A stretch of DNA of 64,000 nucleotides from Crocodylus rhombifer. Taxonomy: Eukaryota; Chordata; Crocodylia; Crocodylidae. Position numbers and translations under genes: made by a program. Below the pieces are notes generated by a model. The model did not search any database, was not told the origin of the DNA, and saw only the letters and a list, made by a program, of their open reading frames with translations. The stretch is from NCBI GenBank assembly GCA_038503035.1, contig JAVSML010000963.1, forward strand, positions 1 through 64,000, written 5' to 3'. How positions within the stretch are numbered: the stretch's first letter is position 1; every line of letters begins with the position of its first letter. This document shows positions 47,964-59,227 of the stretch, piece by piece.

Positions 47964-48396
47964 ACCGGCAGCAACAGGACCCGTCACGCAGCTGAAGGGA
48001 GAGAGGAAATCTGCGCGGGTCATAAGCCGCGCCTTTATCCAGCTGAGACCGGCTGGTGACGTCACTGGCAATCACTGGCCAGCAGGGATAAAAGGAACCG
48101 CCAGGGAAAATGGTGGGGAGGGCGAAGCAGAGACGGGGAAGTCTCTGACACTGGGCGCTGCCTGGAATACCTGGAGAGCAAGAGAGTTGGCAGGGGCTTT
48201 CTACTGCAACGAGGGACAAAGTACAGAAGAGATCGAGGAGGCAGAAGAGGCTCCCTGCACTGACAGAAGCAGGGTCGATGGAGGGACGGCAGAGCCGGAG
48301 GAGGCTCTCCTCGCTAACAGAGGTGGGAACGCCGGAGGAGCGCAGGAGGCAAAGGAGGGTTCCCCTCTGGGTGGAGATGGAACGGGGCAGCAAGGT
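47964..48396. promoter_or_regulatory. CRE flanked by divergent TATA-like boxes and outward splice donors
   Basis: A perfect CRE, tgacgtca, lies at 48057-48064. An ataaaagg box at 48088-48095 faces right, and a ggataaagg box (plus-strand cctttatcc, 48032-48040) faces left. Beyond them are strong donors: caag|gtaagc at 48391-48400 on the plus strand and ccg|gtgagtaat ending near 47958 on the minus strand. The block is GC-rich compared with its surroundings. It may be a cryptic bidirectional promoter or the regulatory part of a retroelement. No ATG-started frame of length follows on the plus strand. Confidence 0.4.
48230..48370. repeat. GC-rich tandem repeat, about 50-bp units
   Basis: Three related units share gaggaggc(a/t), ctcc and acagaagcagg / acagaggtggg words. 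The acidic repetitive reading (EEAEEAP, EPEEALL, GAQEAKEG) and the minus-strand serine-rich reading both result from this repetition. Confidence 0.5.
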
Positions 48397-48638
48397 AAGC
48401 TGAGGTACACCCTGGCTGGAGGCTGTGTGCCAGCCCACAATTCAAGGGGTGGCCGGATACATAGGGAGACACCCCAGGATAGCAGAAGTGGGGCACTTCC
48501 CACAGGGGAGAAGGATGACAGCAGCCTGTGTCATACAGGGCAGAGGGAGAGCTGTAATGACCTGGGGCCAAGGGCTGCAATCTACACTGACCACAATGGG
48601 CCAGACCTCAGCAGTATCAGAGGGCATGAAGGGTTGCC

Positions 48639-49125
48639 TGTCACCCTGACATAGGGGTAGGGGAAAAGGACCAATCAGGTCCTCCCATGCTTGATTTTCA
48701 TTAGTCTTTCCTTTCTTTCCTTTTCCCCCTTTTGGAGGGGCTGGGAGATAGGGCGAGGCAATATAGCCAGGATGGCACTGTATCACATTTTTCATTGATC
48801 CTCCATCTTTTATTGAAGCGTGGAATGAATTTTGGAGTCCCTGGTAGGGACTGTTCGAGCTGGGAGGGTGAGATTTTTCCATAGCCCTACTTTTGATTGA
48901 GTTAGTTGCCTCAGGAGGCAGGTCCTAGATAGTGGTAGAGACAGGTGAGCCAAAGGGTCCCAAAGAAGACAAACATCATTGGGGGTACGGCTACGAAGAT
49001 CTGACGATCAGCTGGAGGTTGGCGTGAGGTTGGCACGTAGGGGAGGTGGAACCCCATGGACTACTGCCAGGCAGTCTCTGTGCTGCAGCTGAACCCTGGG
49101 TGGCTGGCCCCCCCACTGGTGTAAC
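48639..49125 (+). mobile_element. Possible LTR
   Basis: The block starts tgtcaccctgacatagggg and ends ccactggtgtaaca. It is followed by ttcaaagttgtggcaggtga, similar to the ATTGGTGGCAGC primer-binding start I associate with reptile Gypsy-type elements. A target duplication and a second LTR were not found, so the call is weak. Confidence 0.22.
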
Positions 49126-49483
49126 ATTCAAAGTTGTGGCAGGTGATATTGGAGAAAGCCATTCAGGATAGACAGCAGCCCACCGGCCTACAGGAGATCA
49201 TAGGACACACTCTACCGGCTGCGTGGACTAAGGATGCACGAGACCGGATGTTTGAGGTCTGATGGGTACAATGAACAAAGGGTCTCAGTACTGCACCAAG
49301 CCTTTCAAGAACTTATTTGGTGGATGGAGCCAGGGAATGTATGGAAAGGAATTCTGTTCTTTGTCCTATTACCACCTGTAACTCAGATATTCAGGATTAG
49401 GTTGGAAAATTTACTTGGACCACCTGTCAGTGCAAGAAATCTCTCGAGTGCCTTGAGACCATATAACCAGGTACAGTTCTTTG

Positions 49484-49612
49484 AGTAGATGTGATATCTT
49501 TTATTAGACAAACTGAGTAGCTGGAAAAAAGTTCTAATAAAAGATATCACATTTACTCAAAGACCCTTGCCTGCCTATGTCCTTAGATCAACACGGCCAT
49601 AACCAAAAAAAC
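49484..49612. repeat. Fold-back of the AATAAAAGATAT-box family, copy 10
   Basis: gatgtgatatcttttattag at the left and ctaataaaagatatcacatt at the right are complementary across a short spacer. The right part continues into acccttgcctgcctatgtcc and atcaacacggccataac, the family terminus. Confidence 0.75.
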
Positions 49613-49641
49613 CTTGAGACCCTTTAAGGAATGTTTTGAAG

Positions 49642-49845
49642 CAGCGGTCAGTAGTCTTTTTATGTTGTGGGCTAGAGTGACCCAATTTAGGTCATAGGCA
49701 GGTGAGCGGACACAAGGCCCCAGCCACTGCCAACACCCTTCCTTGCAGCAGCACACAAAGAGTGCCCATCCCCATGGTGAATGTTGCTGAAGCCCCACAT
49801 CCACAAGCTGAATCTGGCCCATGGACTATAGGCTGCTTACTCCTA
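49642..49845. mobile_element. hAT-like non-autonomous element
   Basis: cagcggtcagtagtc at the left corresponds to the complement of gctgcttactccta at the right. The flanking 8-mers (ttttgaag, ttctagag) agree at five of eight positions, compatible with an old target duplication. Confidence 0.5.
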
Positions 49846-50936
49846 TTCTAGAGCATTTCTGTTTGTTCTGTGGTGCATGGTGATGGAAAACCTGACAGAC
49901 CAGGTATGTGACACACTGTACAAACAAGCAGTCTGTCATCCCCTCTCTGTTGGGAAGTCATCAGATTTAAGAAGTGGTGTTGTTACTGTGGAATAATCCC
50001 ATTAGCTGTGTAGTCAGCAGTAATTTGGCAGTCTTGTTACTTCACAAATTGAAGTCAACTAGAAGTCCTGTTATAGACACTATTAATGGTTATCCCTGGT
50101 AAGAGATATGATGCAGAAGACAATACTAAATGCCATAACTTCTGTCCCAAAAGAGGCATGACTCCCAGGTTTTTTTGCTGAACCTGATTCTGTAGTGGTC
50201 TCAAAGGACTCCTGTATCACTTTGCATCAATTCTCTTTTTCCCCCCAAGATAGGGCCCAAGATCGAGTGGGTCAATACTGTAGTCATCCTTTAAAAGCTA
50301 ATATAGCTTTGGCTAGTGGACCTTTGGCAGCTGTCCATACAAGCTTTCATTAGCTTTCCAAGGCATGGTGTCTCAGAATTAAGGTGGGATGTTGTACTGA
50401 GCTGCATAATCATTGCACCTACTGGCACGGAGATTATCTGTCTGGGCAATACTAAGACTGTCAGATTTAAAAAAAAAATCTTATACAAAGCCATAAATCT
50501 TGTACCACAAAGTGATTGTTCCTCAAAGAGGAGAGGATTCTTCATCTGAGTAATGCAAAACTGGTTTGGCATCAGTGGAGCGTCAGGATCAAAGATCTTC
50601 TATTACATACTGCTCCTGAGGCAGGTGGCCTTGTACTTCTATTGGGAGATCCTTGGGTACGGACATGGGCCTTTGCGACCCGTTGACATTCACTGGCTGC
50701 CTTCTTCTCCAAGTCTGGCTCCAGTCAGCACAATTGGGTTGGTCTTCCTTGCTTTTATCTTGCCTGCTATAACTTTGATGGCTTAATTAACAGGGGGAGG
50801 GGTGATGACTCCCTAACCCACCGTTGACTGGCACTTGCCCCAGGGCCAGACAAGGTATGCAACAAACTTCTTTGCAAAGGAAAATAAAATTAAAGAAAAA
50901 CCTGCTGTCCGTACAGTGATTCCTCTCCTGCTGCAG

Positions 50937-51005
50937 GGAACTCAGAGGCAGCCTCTCTCTTCTCCCTGCCTTCAACCGACAAGCGCTTGATCGCTGGAGC
51001 CACAG
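50937..51005 (+). other. Exon-like segment with strong splice sites
   Basis: A pyrimidine tract ending tcctctcctgctgcag precedes 69 bp, which are followed by cacag|gtaagc. In phase 0, as REC114 exon 2 would require, it contains a TGA, so it is not a normal REC114 exon; it is open in the other two phases. It could be a cryptic or non-coding exon, or chance. Confidence 0.25.
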
Positions 51006-51329
51006 GTAAGCGGGTTTTTTTAGTTCTTTCACTTACAGTAATTACGCTGCTCCAGCTTAATTGACTGCCTTGGTGGCCAATTAATGTGGAAACATCTCTC
51101 TCCTTTTTTTTTTTTTTTTTAAAAAGGTGTGAGCTCCTCTGAGCTCGCAAGACCCAGCAGGTCTCTTGCCCCGTTCCCGGGGACTTCAGTTACAGGCAGC
51201 AGTCAGGTATCCACCCTATCTGCCTGCACCGTCCTCTCCTTCTCCTATCATCCCATCTCCTGGGGCCGGAAATAGCCCCCGGCTGCTTAATTAGGCTAAT
51301 CCATCTCAGCCACCAGGGTGATAAAGTGG

Positions 51330-52080
51330 TGCCGGGGTAGGTTGGGAGACCCTGTTGCAACGGGGTCAGTTGTCCCATTTGCTTTAGCAGGGGTCCAGTG
51401 TTACCCTTGCTTTTCTTCTGACTCCCCACATACCTGAAAAAGGACTTTTTGTTGTCATTAATATGTGTAGCCAGTTGGAGTTCAGTTGTGGCCTTGGCTT
51501 TCCTGATTCGCTCCCTACGGGTCCGGACCAGTGAAGAATACTCCTCCTTTATGGTGATTCCAGTCTTCCATCCTTTCTAAGTCTCTCTTTTTAGATGCAG
51601 GAGGTCCACAAGTTCCTTGCGGAGCCAAGGGGGTTGTTGTGCCCTTTTGCTCCAAGATGGGATGAACATCCCTTGTGCTTTCAGGATTTCTCCCTTAAGG
51701 AGCAACCACTCACCATGAACTCCCCTCCCTGCTGAGTCGTGGTCCCTTAGGGCCTCGATAACAAGCCTCCTGAACTTATCTAAGTCAGCTTTCCTAAAGT
51801 CGAGGACTTCTGCATTGCTGACTGATTTGCCAGCTTTGCGGTGGGTAGTGAAAGTGATCAGCTCATGGTTACTGTCTCCCAGCTTTTCTTCGATTCTTAG
51901 GTCAGTGTCTAGATCATCCCCTTTGGCCAGTACCAGGTCCAGCAGCGCTTTACTTCTTGTCGTTGCATAGACTTTTTGAGTCAGATAGAGCTCGTCCACT
52001 CACATGAGGAAGCTTTGTGACCATTCGGACTTGGGCAAATGCTCTTCCCATGCGATATCTGACCAATCTAACCAAGCCCA
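51330..52080 (-). mobile_element. CR1 LINE fragment (minus strand), another subfamily
   Basis: A minus-strand frame over 51999-51577 reads TRSKALLDLVLAKGDDL, GDSNHELITF and VLDFRKADLDKFRRLV, which correspond to the endonuclease end and linker of CR1 ORF2. Lower coordinates carry GNTGPLLKQMGQLT, the next CR1 segment. Both ends are missing. It is more GC-rich than the copy at 32127. Confidence 0.88.
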
Positions 52081-52129
52081 ACTTTCTAATCAATATGAAA
52101 GGCCAAGTAATTCACTGCAGAGATACAAA

Positions 52130-54800
52130 CCCTGGTACTATTGATGATGATTACTGTGCCTGTAGTAAACCTCTTTACATTTTGTTATGTTTTGTTGAAT
52201 ACTTGAGTAAAACTTGATGAGGTTATTTGCTTTGTAGGTGTCTTTCAAGTATTTTTGTAATTCTGCATGTAGTTTTGTCAGTGTCCACTCCAAACAGATT
52301 TTGGAAGAATTGTATCTCCTTAGCATGGTTATGAAAGTTTTAAAATTGCTCTTCAGATTCCATTTACAATAGCTCCAGGGCTTCAACACACCTATTAACT
52401 AGAAAATGCATTTCAATTTCCTCATCTTGAGACCATTCACAACTTGGGAAGTGTGACAGATTGCTCTCTTTAAGCTGTTTTACAAAAATCAGTAGTTTTG
52501 ACTCAAAAGCTTGCACGTCAGCAGACATTTCACAAACTAGATTTTCTTTGCTTTGCAGCTAGAGGTTAAAGTTATTCATCTGTTCTGAGATGTCCACCAA
52601 GATGCTAGATCCCAAATCCACACCAAATTGGACAGTTCTAACAGCTTTGAATTTTCTGTGAGAAAAAACCCCCTATTGATTTAATGGACAACTCAGTAAA
52701 GCGTTTGTAAATCCTACCCCTGCTGAGCTACCTCATTCAAAATATTGCAATATTCTCTAACCTTAAAAAGGAATGGCTAAAATCGGCAATGATTCAAGTT
52801 ATAACTCCGGATATAATTCATACAGAAAATGATGACATTCACAACTTAGTCTCACTGCCCAGAGACTGCTGTTGGATCATACGATGAAACTTTATGGGAA
52901 GTTTGGCATTTCCTTGTTAATGTGAGCTATAAGCATTGGTTTTAATTTTTCCCTCAGCATGTTTCGTATATCATTCTTTTTATTCTCTCATCAGTTCTAC
53001 CCCTCTCCCACAATTCTCCCACAATTCAGTTGTAGTAAGTCTACTGTTTAGCATACTTTTGAGAACAATGTCTTTGACTGTCCTTTTCATAGATGAGCTT
53101 CAGAACAATTATTTGGTGACCTCACTTTTATTATTCAAAAACTGGAAGTTGCATTGTCTGAAATAATTTTTGCTTTCAATTGCTAACAAGATAATCTCTT
53201 TAGGATCTTGACCCTTTTCTTCAGTTGGCAAAAATAAGTCTCCACCCACTTCTTCAATCTGTGTGGTAATTGTACCGGCAGAAACTTGCATTACTGAACT
53301 TTGCTTTAATTTTCTGGACACGCTACATTTTGCTTTACCACCAGTTTCCCAATCTGTAAATGGCTTTCTAGGACCAGCTATCACTCAATTTAATCACATG
53401 ATGAGTAGCTCAGACAGTTACTCTGTGTTTGTTTCCCAGCAAACTTAAGGGAATGTTGTTGGTTGGCTTTGTCACAGGGCGGGGGCCTAGGAGCGGCTGT
53501 GATCTCTTCTGGCGCCCCCTACTGTGCTAAGTTGGTGTCAATGCACCCTCGTTCTCACCCGCCACATCTTTGATGGTATTAGTGTTATGGGAGGCTGCCT
53601 TTTCGACCCCCTGGACACGGTACCCCTGAGGTATCCCGGTCTGTGCCCTGTCTTTGCTGACTCCGTGCCCTAAAGCCTTCAGGGCTACGTGTGGCTCCTA
53701 CCAGTCCTGATACCATGCCCCATGTCTTGCAGATGTACCGGCCGTTGTCTAGGCAAATCCCTTACTGCGCCCTCACGGCGGCCCCTTGCTTGCCTCGCTA
53801 TAGCCTGCGTCCTCTCGGACGTCCTCTGGGCTCGTCTCAATTGCCCACACTCCCCGTGGACGCTCCCTGGCCTCCCTCTTCCCAGAGATGCCCACATTCC
53901 CCGCGGACGCTCTCTGGCCTCTCTCGTGCCATGCCCTGGCGGGGCTCTCTGTCTTGATCCCACCCGCGCTGAGGCCCTGTCTCACAATCAGGGCTCAGGT
54001 GGCCGTGCCTGGCCCCTGAATCTCCTCCCTGGGGCTCCTCGCCTGTGCGCCCTCCCTGGGGCTCAGGTGGCCGTAGCCGTGCCTGGCCCCCAATGCACTG
54101 TGCCCCTTCTCAGGGCTGGGGTCAGTGCACCCCTAAATGCTGTGTCCTCTCTGGCACTGGGGTCCCCACACCACTGTGGAGCCCCTTCTGAGGCCTCCTC
54201 CAACCCTTATTAGCCTCACCTGGTCCTCCAGTGTAACAAACAAAAGCAATAACATAAGCCAATCGGCTACAACTCAGAACTAAGCCTCCTGGCTAAAACG
54301 CAATCTGTAAGCCCCCTGGCTAATCATCATTCCACTCCCTACTAGGGCTTTCTCCTCCCAGTATCTTTGAACCAAAGCTATTCAGGCCATCAAGCTGCTC
54401 TAGGCTGCATGCTCCATCAGAGCTCCTTCTCTCTTGGATGTTAGTGGGGAACTGCCTGCTTGGCCTCAGCCTAGGCTGTTTATATAGGCCAGGCCCTGCC
54501 CCCTTCCGGTCAGCTGACCAAACTGGTTGCCGTGGCAACTGGCACCTGTACCATTTCCTAGGAGCAGGGCACTTCAGTGCCCTGCGACAGGCTCTTTTAG
54601 TGGTTCCGTTTTGTTAGCCTGTAGCTGTTCTTTCATGAACTTTGGGATGTGTCGTAATGACACTTGATAGGGCATTCTTTGAAAATGGAAATGCTCTCCT
54701 TACACATGAGATGAGTACTTTGTTTTTGTATAACATGAAAAAAATGTAAATCATTGGCGAACTGGTCATTAATACTCAGCTACCTGCCATATCATTGATA
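52130..54800 (-). pseudogene. hAT-type transposase-derived pseudogene (ZBED/FAM200/GTF2IRD2-like)
   Basis: Minus-strand text resembles the transposase family behind ZBED5, FAM200 and GTF2IRD2. Near 54640-54760 are remnants of a BED finger-like region followed by HIPKF. After an LTR insertion come RKPFTDWETGG (compare KPFTIGETL) at about 53380-53330 and later LVDISEQMNNFNL. Next is FESKLLIFVKQLKESNLSHF at about 52530-52450, with DEEIEMHFLVNR after it. Several frameshifts and stops break it, and a 1.1-kb LTR lies inside. There is no intact catalytic domain and no sign of an open, domesticated gene. The minus-strand 3' end runs into a CR1 fragment. Confidence 0.6.
53470..54589 (+). mobile_element. 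Solo LTR inserted in the hAT transposase pseudogene
   Basis: The block begins tgtcacaggg and ends ccctgcgaca, a TG...CA structure with inverted ends. Flanking 5-mers are ggctt (53465-53469) and ggctc (54590-54594), a target duplication with one change. A tttatatagg box is at 54479-54488. Internal subrepeats include two ggctcaggtggccgt blocks near 54000 and 54060, and paired ccgtggacgctccctggcc / ccgcggacgctctctggcc blocks near 53855 and 53900. No retroviral gene lies inside, so it is a solo LTR. Confidence 0.75.
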
Positions 54801-55273
54801 CTTGAAACAAGTGTAGGCAAAGGTATCAAGTTGTTGAAGAAGTTCTGAGATCCCCACTGAGTATACATACCTACAGTTGGCAGGTCCAGCATGTTGGGTT
54901 GCCTTGGGTTTCTTCACAGTAGAGTATGGCCATCGTGTGGCAATAATCATTTTGTGCTCCTCTCTAGCCTCTCATCTTGCTCTTCTGCTGTGCCACGTGT
55001 TGTATTTAGTTATGTATTTGCTCCATGGTGTGCTAGATAGGAGACATAGGCATATGTTGCTGACCTTTGACCTGCAGAAGTTATCCGAGTTCAAGATACG
55101 CAATATTTGTGCGGTAAAGTAGAAGTTTTAATTGGAGCAACTTTTAAAATTGGGCAAAAGGGTGGCACGAATTTTAGGTTTTAGACATTGAGATCTGGGG
55201 AAGAGTCTGTATAATCCAAGCTTTGTACAAGATAAAACAACTTCTTTAGTTTAAGCAAATTATGTTAATGAAT

Positions 55274-55425
55274 TTCACCCTTTGATGAAAGTGCTTGAAG
55301 TCCAAAAGCTTCTTTGTTGGAGACAGAAGGTAAGGTGGTTCAGTAAAAGATGCTGCCTCACCTAATAAGTCTTGTTTCTCATATCCCTGTAGCAGTGACA
55401 ATCCAGCAATAATACTGTTGTCTTT
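55274..55425 (+). repeat. AATAAAAGATAT-box family, copy 11
   Basis: tttgatgaaagtgcttgaag, tccaaaagcttctttgttgg and ggttcagtaaaagatgctgc keep the family order. The hammerhead-like stem is no longer regular. The terminal part ends near acaatccagcaataatactg. Confidence 0.5.
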
Positions 55426-56769
55426 GAGATGATGTCAGTGTGCATAGATTTTATAATACAGCTTCCATCTTCAGTTTTCACATCCCTGAGCTGTCACTGT
55501 CTTTGAATTGCAAGGAAATGGGGAAGGGTTGAAGACACTTTTCCTTTCCTGCCCTTGCTTGAGGAGATATAGGGTGCATGCACAGCCTTAATGGAAATTG
55601 CTATTCAAAATACAAAACAAAGCACAAACACCAGCTCCTGGTTTTGCATGCCTGGTGCAACTGCAACATCTTGGAAAACAGTTTATTGTAGGGTAAGTAA
55701 CAATAATTATATCCTCTCTAATGTGCCATACACACATGCACACTTAATTTACAGATATTAAAGAATAATGTAATAAGCAAATGATCTCTTAAAAAACAAC
55801 TGTGTAATGCACATGTTTGGTCTGGATATGTGTCTGGTTTACAATCAAGATGTGTTCTTACGCTCCTGCCAGCTACTAAATGTAACAAATTCTGTTTAGA
55901 TTTACAGTTTAAGTTGTTGTATAAAATTTTCTGTATAAAACATATTGAAAACGTTAATATTCTGCAGTTTTTCTACTTGGTCTATCTTTTTCCCCTGAAT
56001 TCAAGGCCTCTATTTTTAGATTCTTGGGGACAAAAGAAAAAAATACTTTTTTGTTTTGTTTTAGGTGTTCCTTAATAGGACCACAGGACATAAAACATAG
56101 GAATTAACACACTGTATTCAAACAGTTCATTTTCTCTTCTCCTACTGTAGTCGCTTTAGTTATTTTGGAGAAATGTGCAGAAACCCTGCAGCAGGCAGTT
56201 ACGAGAGATCCTGCTGCCAGGAAATGTGTTTTCCTGCTCCTAAATAGTTGTTTTGTTTTTGTTCTTAGATTAAAATTTTCAGTTTAAATGGAGTAATTTC
56301 CCTTCCTCTAATAATCAAATATGGACTAACCTATTGAGTCTAGCAGGACATTGTAGAGATGCATTTTGAGTTTTTTCTGGCTTCAACAGTAACAGGAAAA
56401 GAAGCCAAAAATGAAGGAATTTCAACCACTGGATTCTTGCACATTTTGTTAAAAAGCTTGTAATGGATGTAATTATTAAGTGTTATTCCAAAATGTAATA
56501 AGGAGCCAAATGCAGTAAACTCAGTGAGTTAGTACCTACAGAAGGTATTTCTTTATACGTTCTACTTTTCCTAAAGTAGAACAAGGACATTTGTTTATAG
56601 TGCATTTTGAGTCTAGAAAGCCTGAAGTTATTCACTGTTACTGTTAAAAGGTTCTGCTTCACTCTGATAAATATGTGTGTGCGTGCACATGCACATATTT
56701 TCTAATAGTTTAGTAAGATATTAGCCAATCACTACAAGCTGAGAACTGCAAAACTTTTGGCTTTATGTA
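55426..56769. other. Unassigned REC114 intron 2 DNA
   Basis: No exon or repeat recognised. Confidence 0.4.
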
Positions 56770-57352
56770 CCATATTTACTGAAATCCAAGACAAGGTACA
56801 CCTCACCCCCTTTACCATGGGAGAAACCCTTCATCTTGGATTCAGATGCAAGACTGCCCTCCCACTGCCTTTGGCTCCCCACCTTTCCACTCCCTCTGCT
56901 GTCTCTTCTTGCCTAATGCTTACCCTTCAGCTCCAGCCCTGCTCCAGCCTGGATTACAAAGCACATGTTTGCTCTGGCCCAGCCCATCCTGGTAGCAGTG
57001 GTGGCAGCCACAGATGAGCCCTGGAGCCGGGGCTGGAGCTGCCGCACTGCTGCTTCTGCTACCAGGCCAGGTTGGGGCTAGAAGGAAGGGTGTGGGGTAG
57101 AGGCTGGGGGTTGGGGAGCAGGCAGCAGGGGGCAAGGGGTGTGGGAAGGTATGTGGGAGGGGTAAAGGTCAAGCTGCTTGATCTCTCCCCACCCCCAAAC
57201 ACTGCTTTCCCCACTGCAGCAGGAGGCAGGGGACAAATTTAAGATGACGCTCTGATAATTAGACTCTGTACATGGTAAATTACAGAAAATTTGTTAATTC
57301 TCCATGTATGTAATCTAATTATTGCAGTCATCTTGAATTTGGGTAAATATGG
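56770..57352. mobile_element. Non-autonomous DNA transposon, ends CCATATTTAC
   Basis: ccatatttactgaaatccaa at the left corresponds to the complement of ttgaatttgggtaaatatgg at the right. The 583-bp interior is GC-rich (the open frames at 56757-57135 lie in it) and non-coding. Confidence 0.65.
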
Positions 57353-58015
57353 CATTATAAATAGGACTTGCATCTTCATTTTACTTTTCTGTAGTAACAG
57401 ATCAGCTGCATAGTTTTCTTCAGAATTGAAGCTGTTTGCTAACTTACTGTTGCTAACTCCAGATATTTGCTATTACAGTGACTGGGGGATACCCATCCAC
57501 TACCATTTCTTGAAGGAGGCATGTTTTGGTCCAGTGCTCAGTGGTTCTTCCTTAATAAATTGTATGTATGAATGCTAGACATGAAAAAGGTTTTTAAAAA
57601 AACCATCCTCTTCTGAGAAACTATTTTGTGCACAGTGCATTTTGTCAATAGATTAACAGATGGAGATGGCTTTTGTGCAGGTTATTTACTTAAGATGTTC
57701 TCTGCAGCATCTGCCTTTCAGCTAGGTTCTGTTTTCAACTAAATCTCCATTTGCACTAATTGAGCCACAAGGTTCACTTGCTCTGGGTCATATAAGGGAA
57801 AAAAAGCTTCATTAGTTTAGTGATGATTGGATTGATCTGATCCATTCTAGGAAGATTATTTGATGTTTATTATTTTTGGGACAGCATCTTCTTATGTGCA
57901 TATGTGCAGGGGAGAAAAAGGCACAAAGAGGGCAGATAGAAACTCCTTCCTTCAGGGCAGGTGTTCTCTTAGGGTGTGGACACAGGTACATCTGGAGCCC
58001 TTCAAAAGGAGAATG

Positions 58016-58180
58016 TTTCAAAAGGGCAACAGCTGGTATGTTGTAATAGTTGTCTGCTTGAGTTAAGAATGATTCAAATGCGGCAAACTCACTCCAACTT
58101 GGATAAGCCTGGATGAAGCGGTGTTAAAGTTGGGTGTGAAATCATTCCAATTAAAACATACCAGCCGCTGCCCTTTTGAG
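58016..58180. mobile_element. Palindromic MITE
   Basis: tcaaaagggcaacagctggt with atgt faces acataccagccgctgccctt and ttga. Inner arms (gaatgattcaaatgc ... ccaactt and aaagttggg ... aatcattcc) continue the complementarity almost to the centre. Confidence 0.7.
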
Positions 58181-58311
58181 AGGGTTACAGCTGGTATTGG
58201 TGTAGGTTGGGGCGGGTTCGCCTGCTGCCATAACTTACAGCAGATGGAAATGGAACTACCTATAACTTATCACAGGATGTTGAGTAGCAGTTAGATAACT
58301 CAGCAGCCTCT

Positions 58312-58755
58312 ATGGCCATGTCCAGATGAGTGCGCAGCACCACACACCACACATGCATGTGTTCCCCTGCTGCTACATTGCACATTGCAGCGTGGGGGGT
58401 TGTTTTGACCCTGGGAGATCCCGGGATCAAAAAAACCCTCAAGGAAAAAATGGGGTAGTGCATGTGGCAGCAGCGCATGCCGCCCAAAACCGAAGCCTGG
58501 CCAGTTGGAGCCATGCTCCAGCTGCCAGCCAGGAACCCAGTTGCAGGAGTGCCGTGGCTGCAGTTTCCCCCATAGCCTGGGCCCCCAGGTAAGGCTTTTG
58601 GAGCCAGCAAAGTTGCTGGCCCCAGCCTTCCCTACCCCACGCATGGTAATCTGCTGTGTGCATGGGCATTCCCTGGGGACAAGTATCAATGGCACAAGGT
58701 GTGCCGCTGCTTCTTTGTCCCCAGTGAAATAAACATCTGCACTTGTGTGGCTGCG
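58312..58755. mobile_element. Unclassified DNA element, inverted partner of 4204-4571
   Basis: It shares about 350 bp with the insert at 4204-4571 in the opposite orientation and carries an additional end (ggccatgtccagatgag). The far end gcacttgtgtggc is roughly the inverse of that end, which suggests terminal inverted repeats with indels. No protein is conserved. Confidence 0.6.
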
Positions 58756-59227
58756 ACCTAGGGTGCCAATAGCTTTGTGTCAAACAGCACCTAGGGTACC
58801 AATGGTTTTGTGCAGAAGAGCATCTTCGAGTGGAGGTACTATTCTTATCCCTGGAGGAGGAAATGCTGGCAGAACATTGTGGAACTGAAGTCTGCTCCAT
58901 GATAGGGTAGACTGGGCTCTTTAACCCTGCTCAGCAGCCAATCTAAGAGTGGAGCCTTGATAGATGGACAAATGGATGACTTCCTTTGCTCTGGTACCTC
59001 CTGCAGCTAAGCCGGTTCCAGACATATTGGCATCTGCTTTTCCTTTGGATTAAACCAGCAAGGACACTGGTGTGCGGGCAGCTAAGTGTCTCCATATACA
59101 CTGCCCAGACTTTGCTATGGAGGGGTCACTTCAGCTACAGTTTATTTTTCAAATGAGGATTATATTCAACGATCTGATATTTCACTCACTGTAATTCTAT
59201 TGTTTCATGAAACGGATGGATGCCTAC

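Noticed and set aside
48187..48654. 155-codon acidic frame as a coding gene
   Set aside because: It has no ATG start, is built on a tandem repeat, and contains a strong splice donor in the middle.
51577..51999. 140-codon minus-strand frame as a gene
   Set aside because: It is a CR1 ORF2 fragment by its NHELITF and LDFRKADLDKF words.
53685..54213. Overlapping long frames on both strands
   Set aside because: They lie in a GC-rich solo LTR and show no gag, pol or env similarity.
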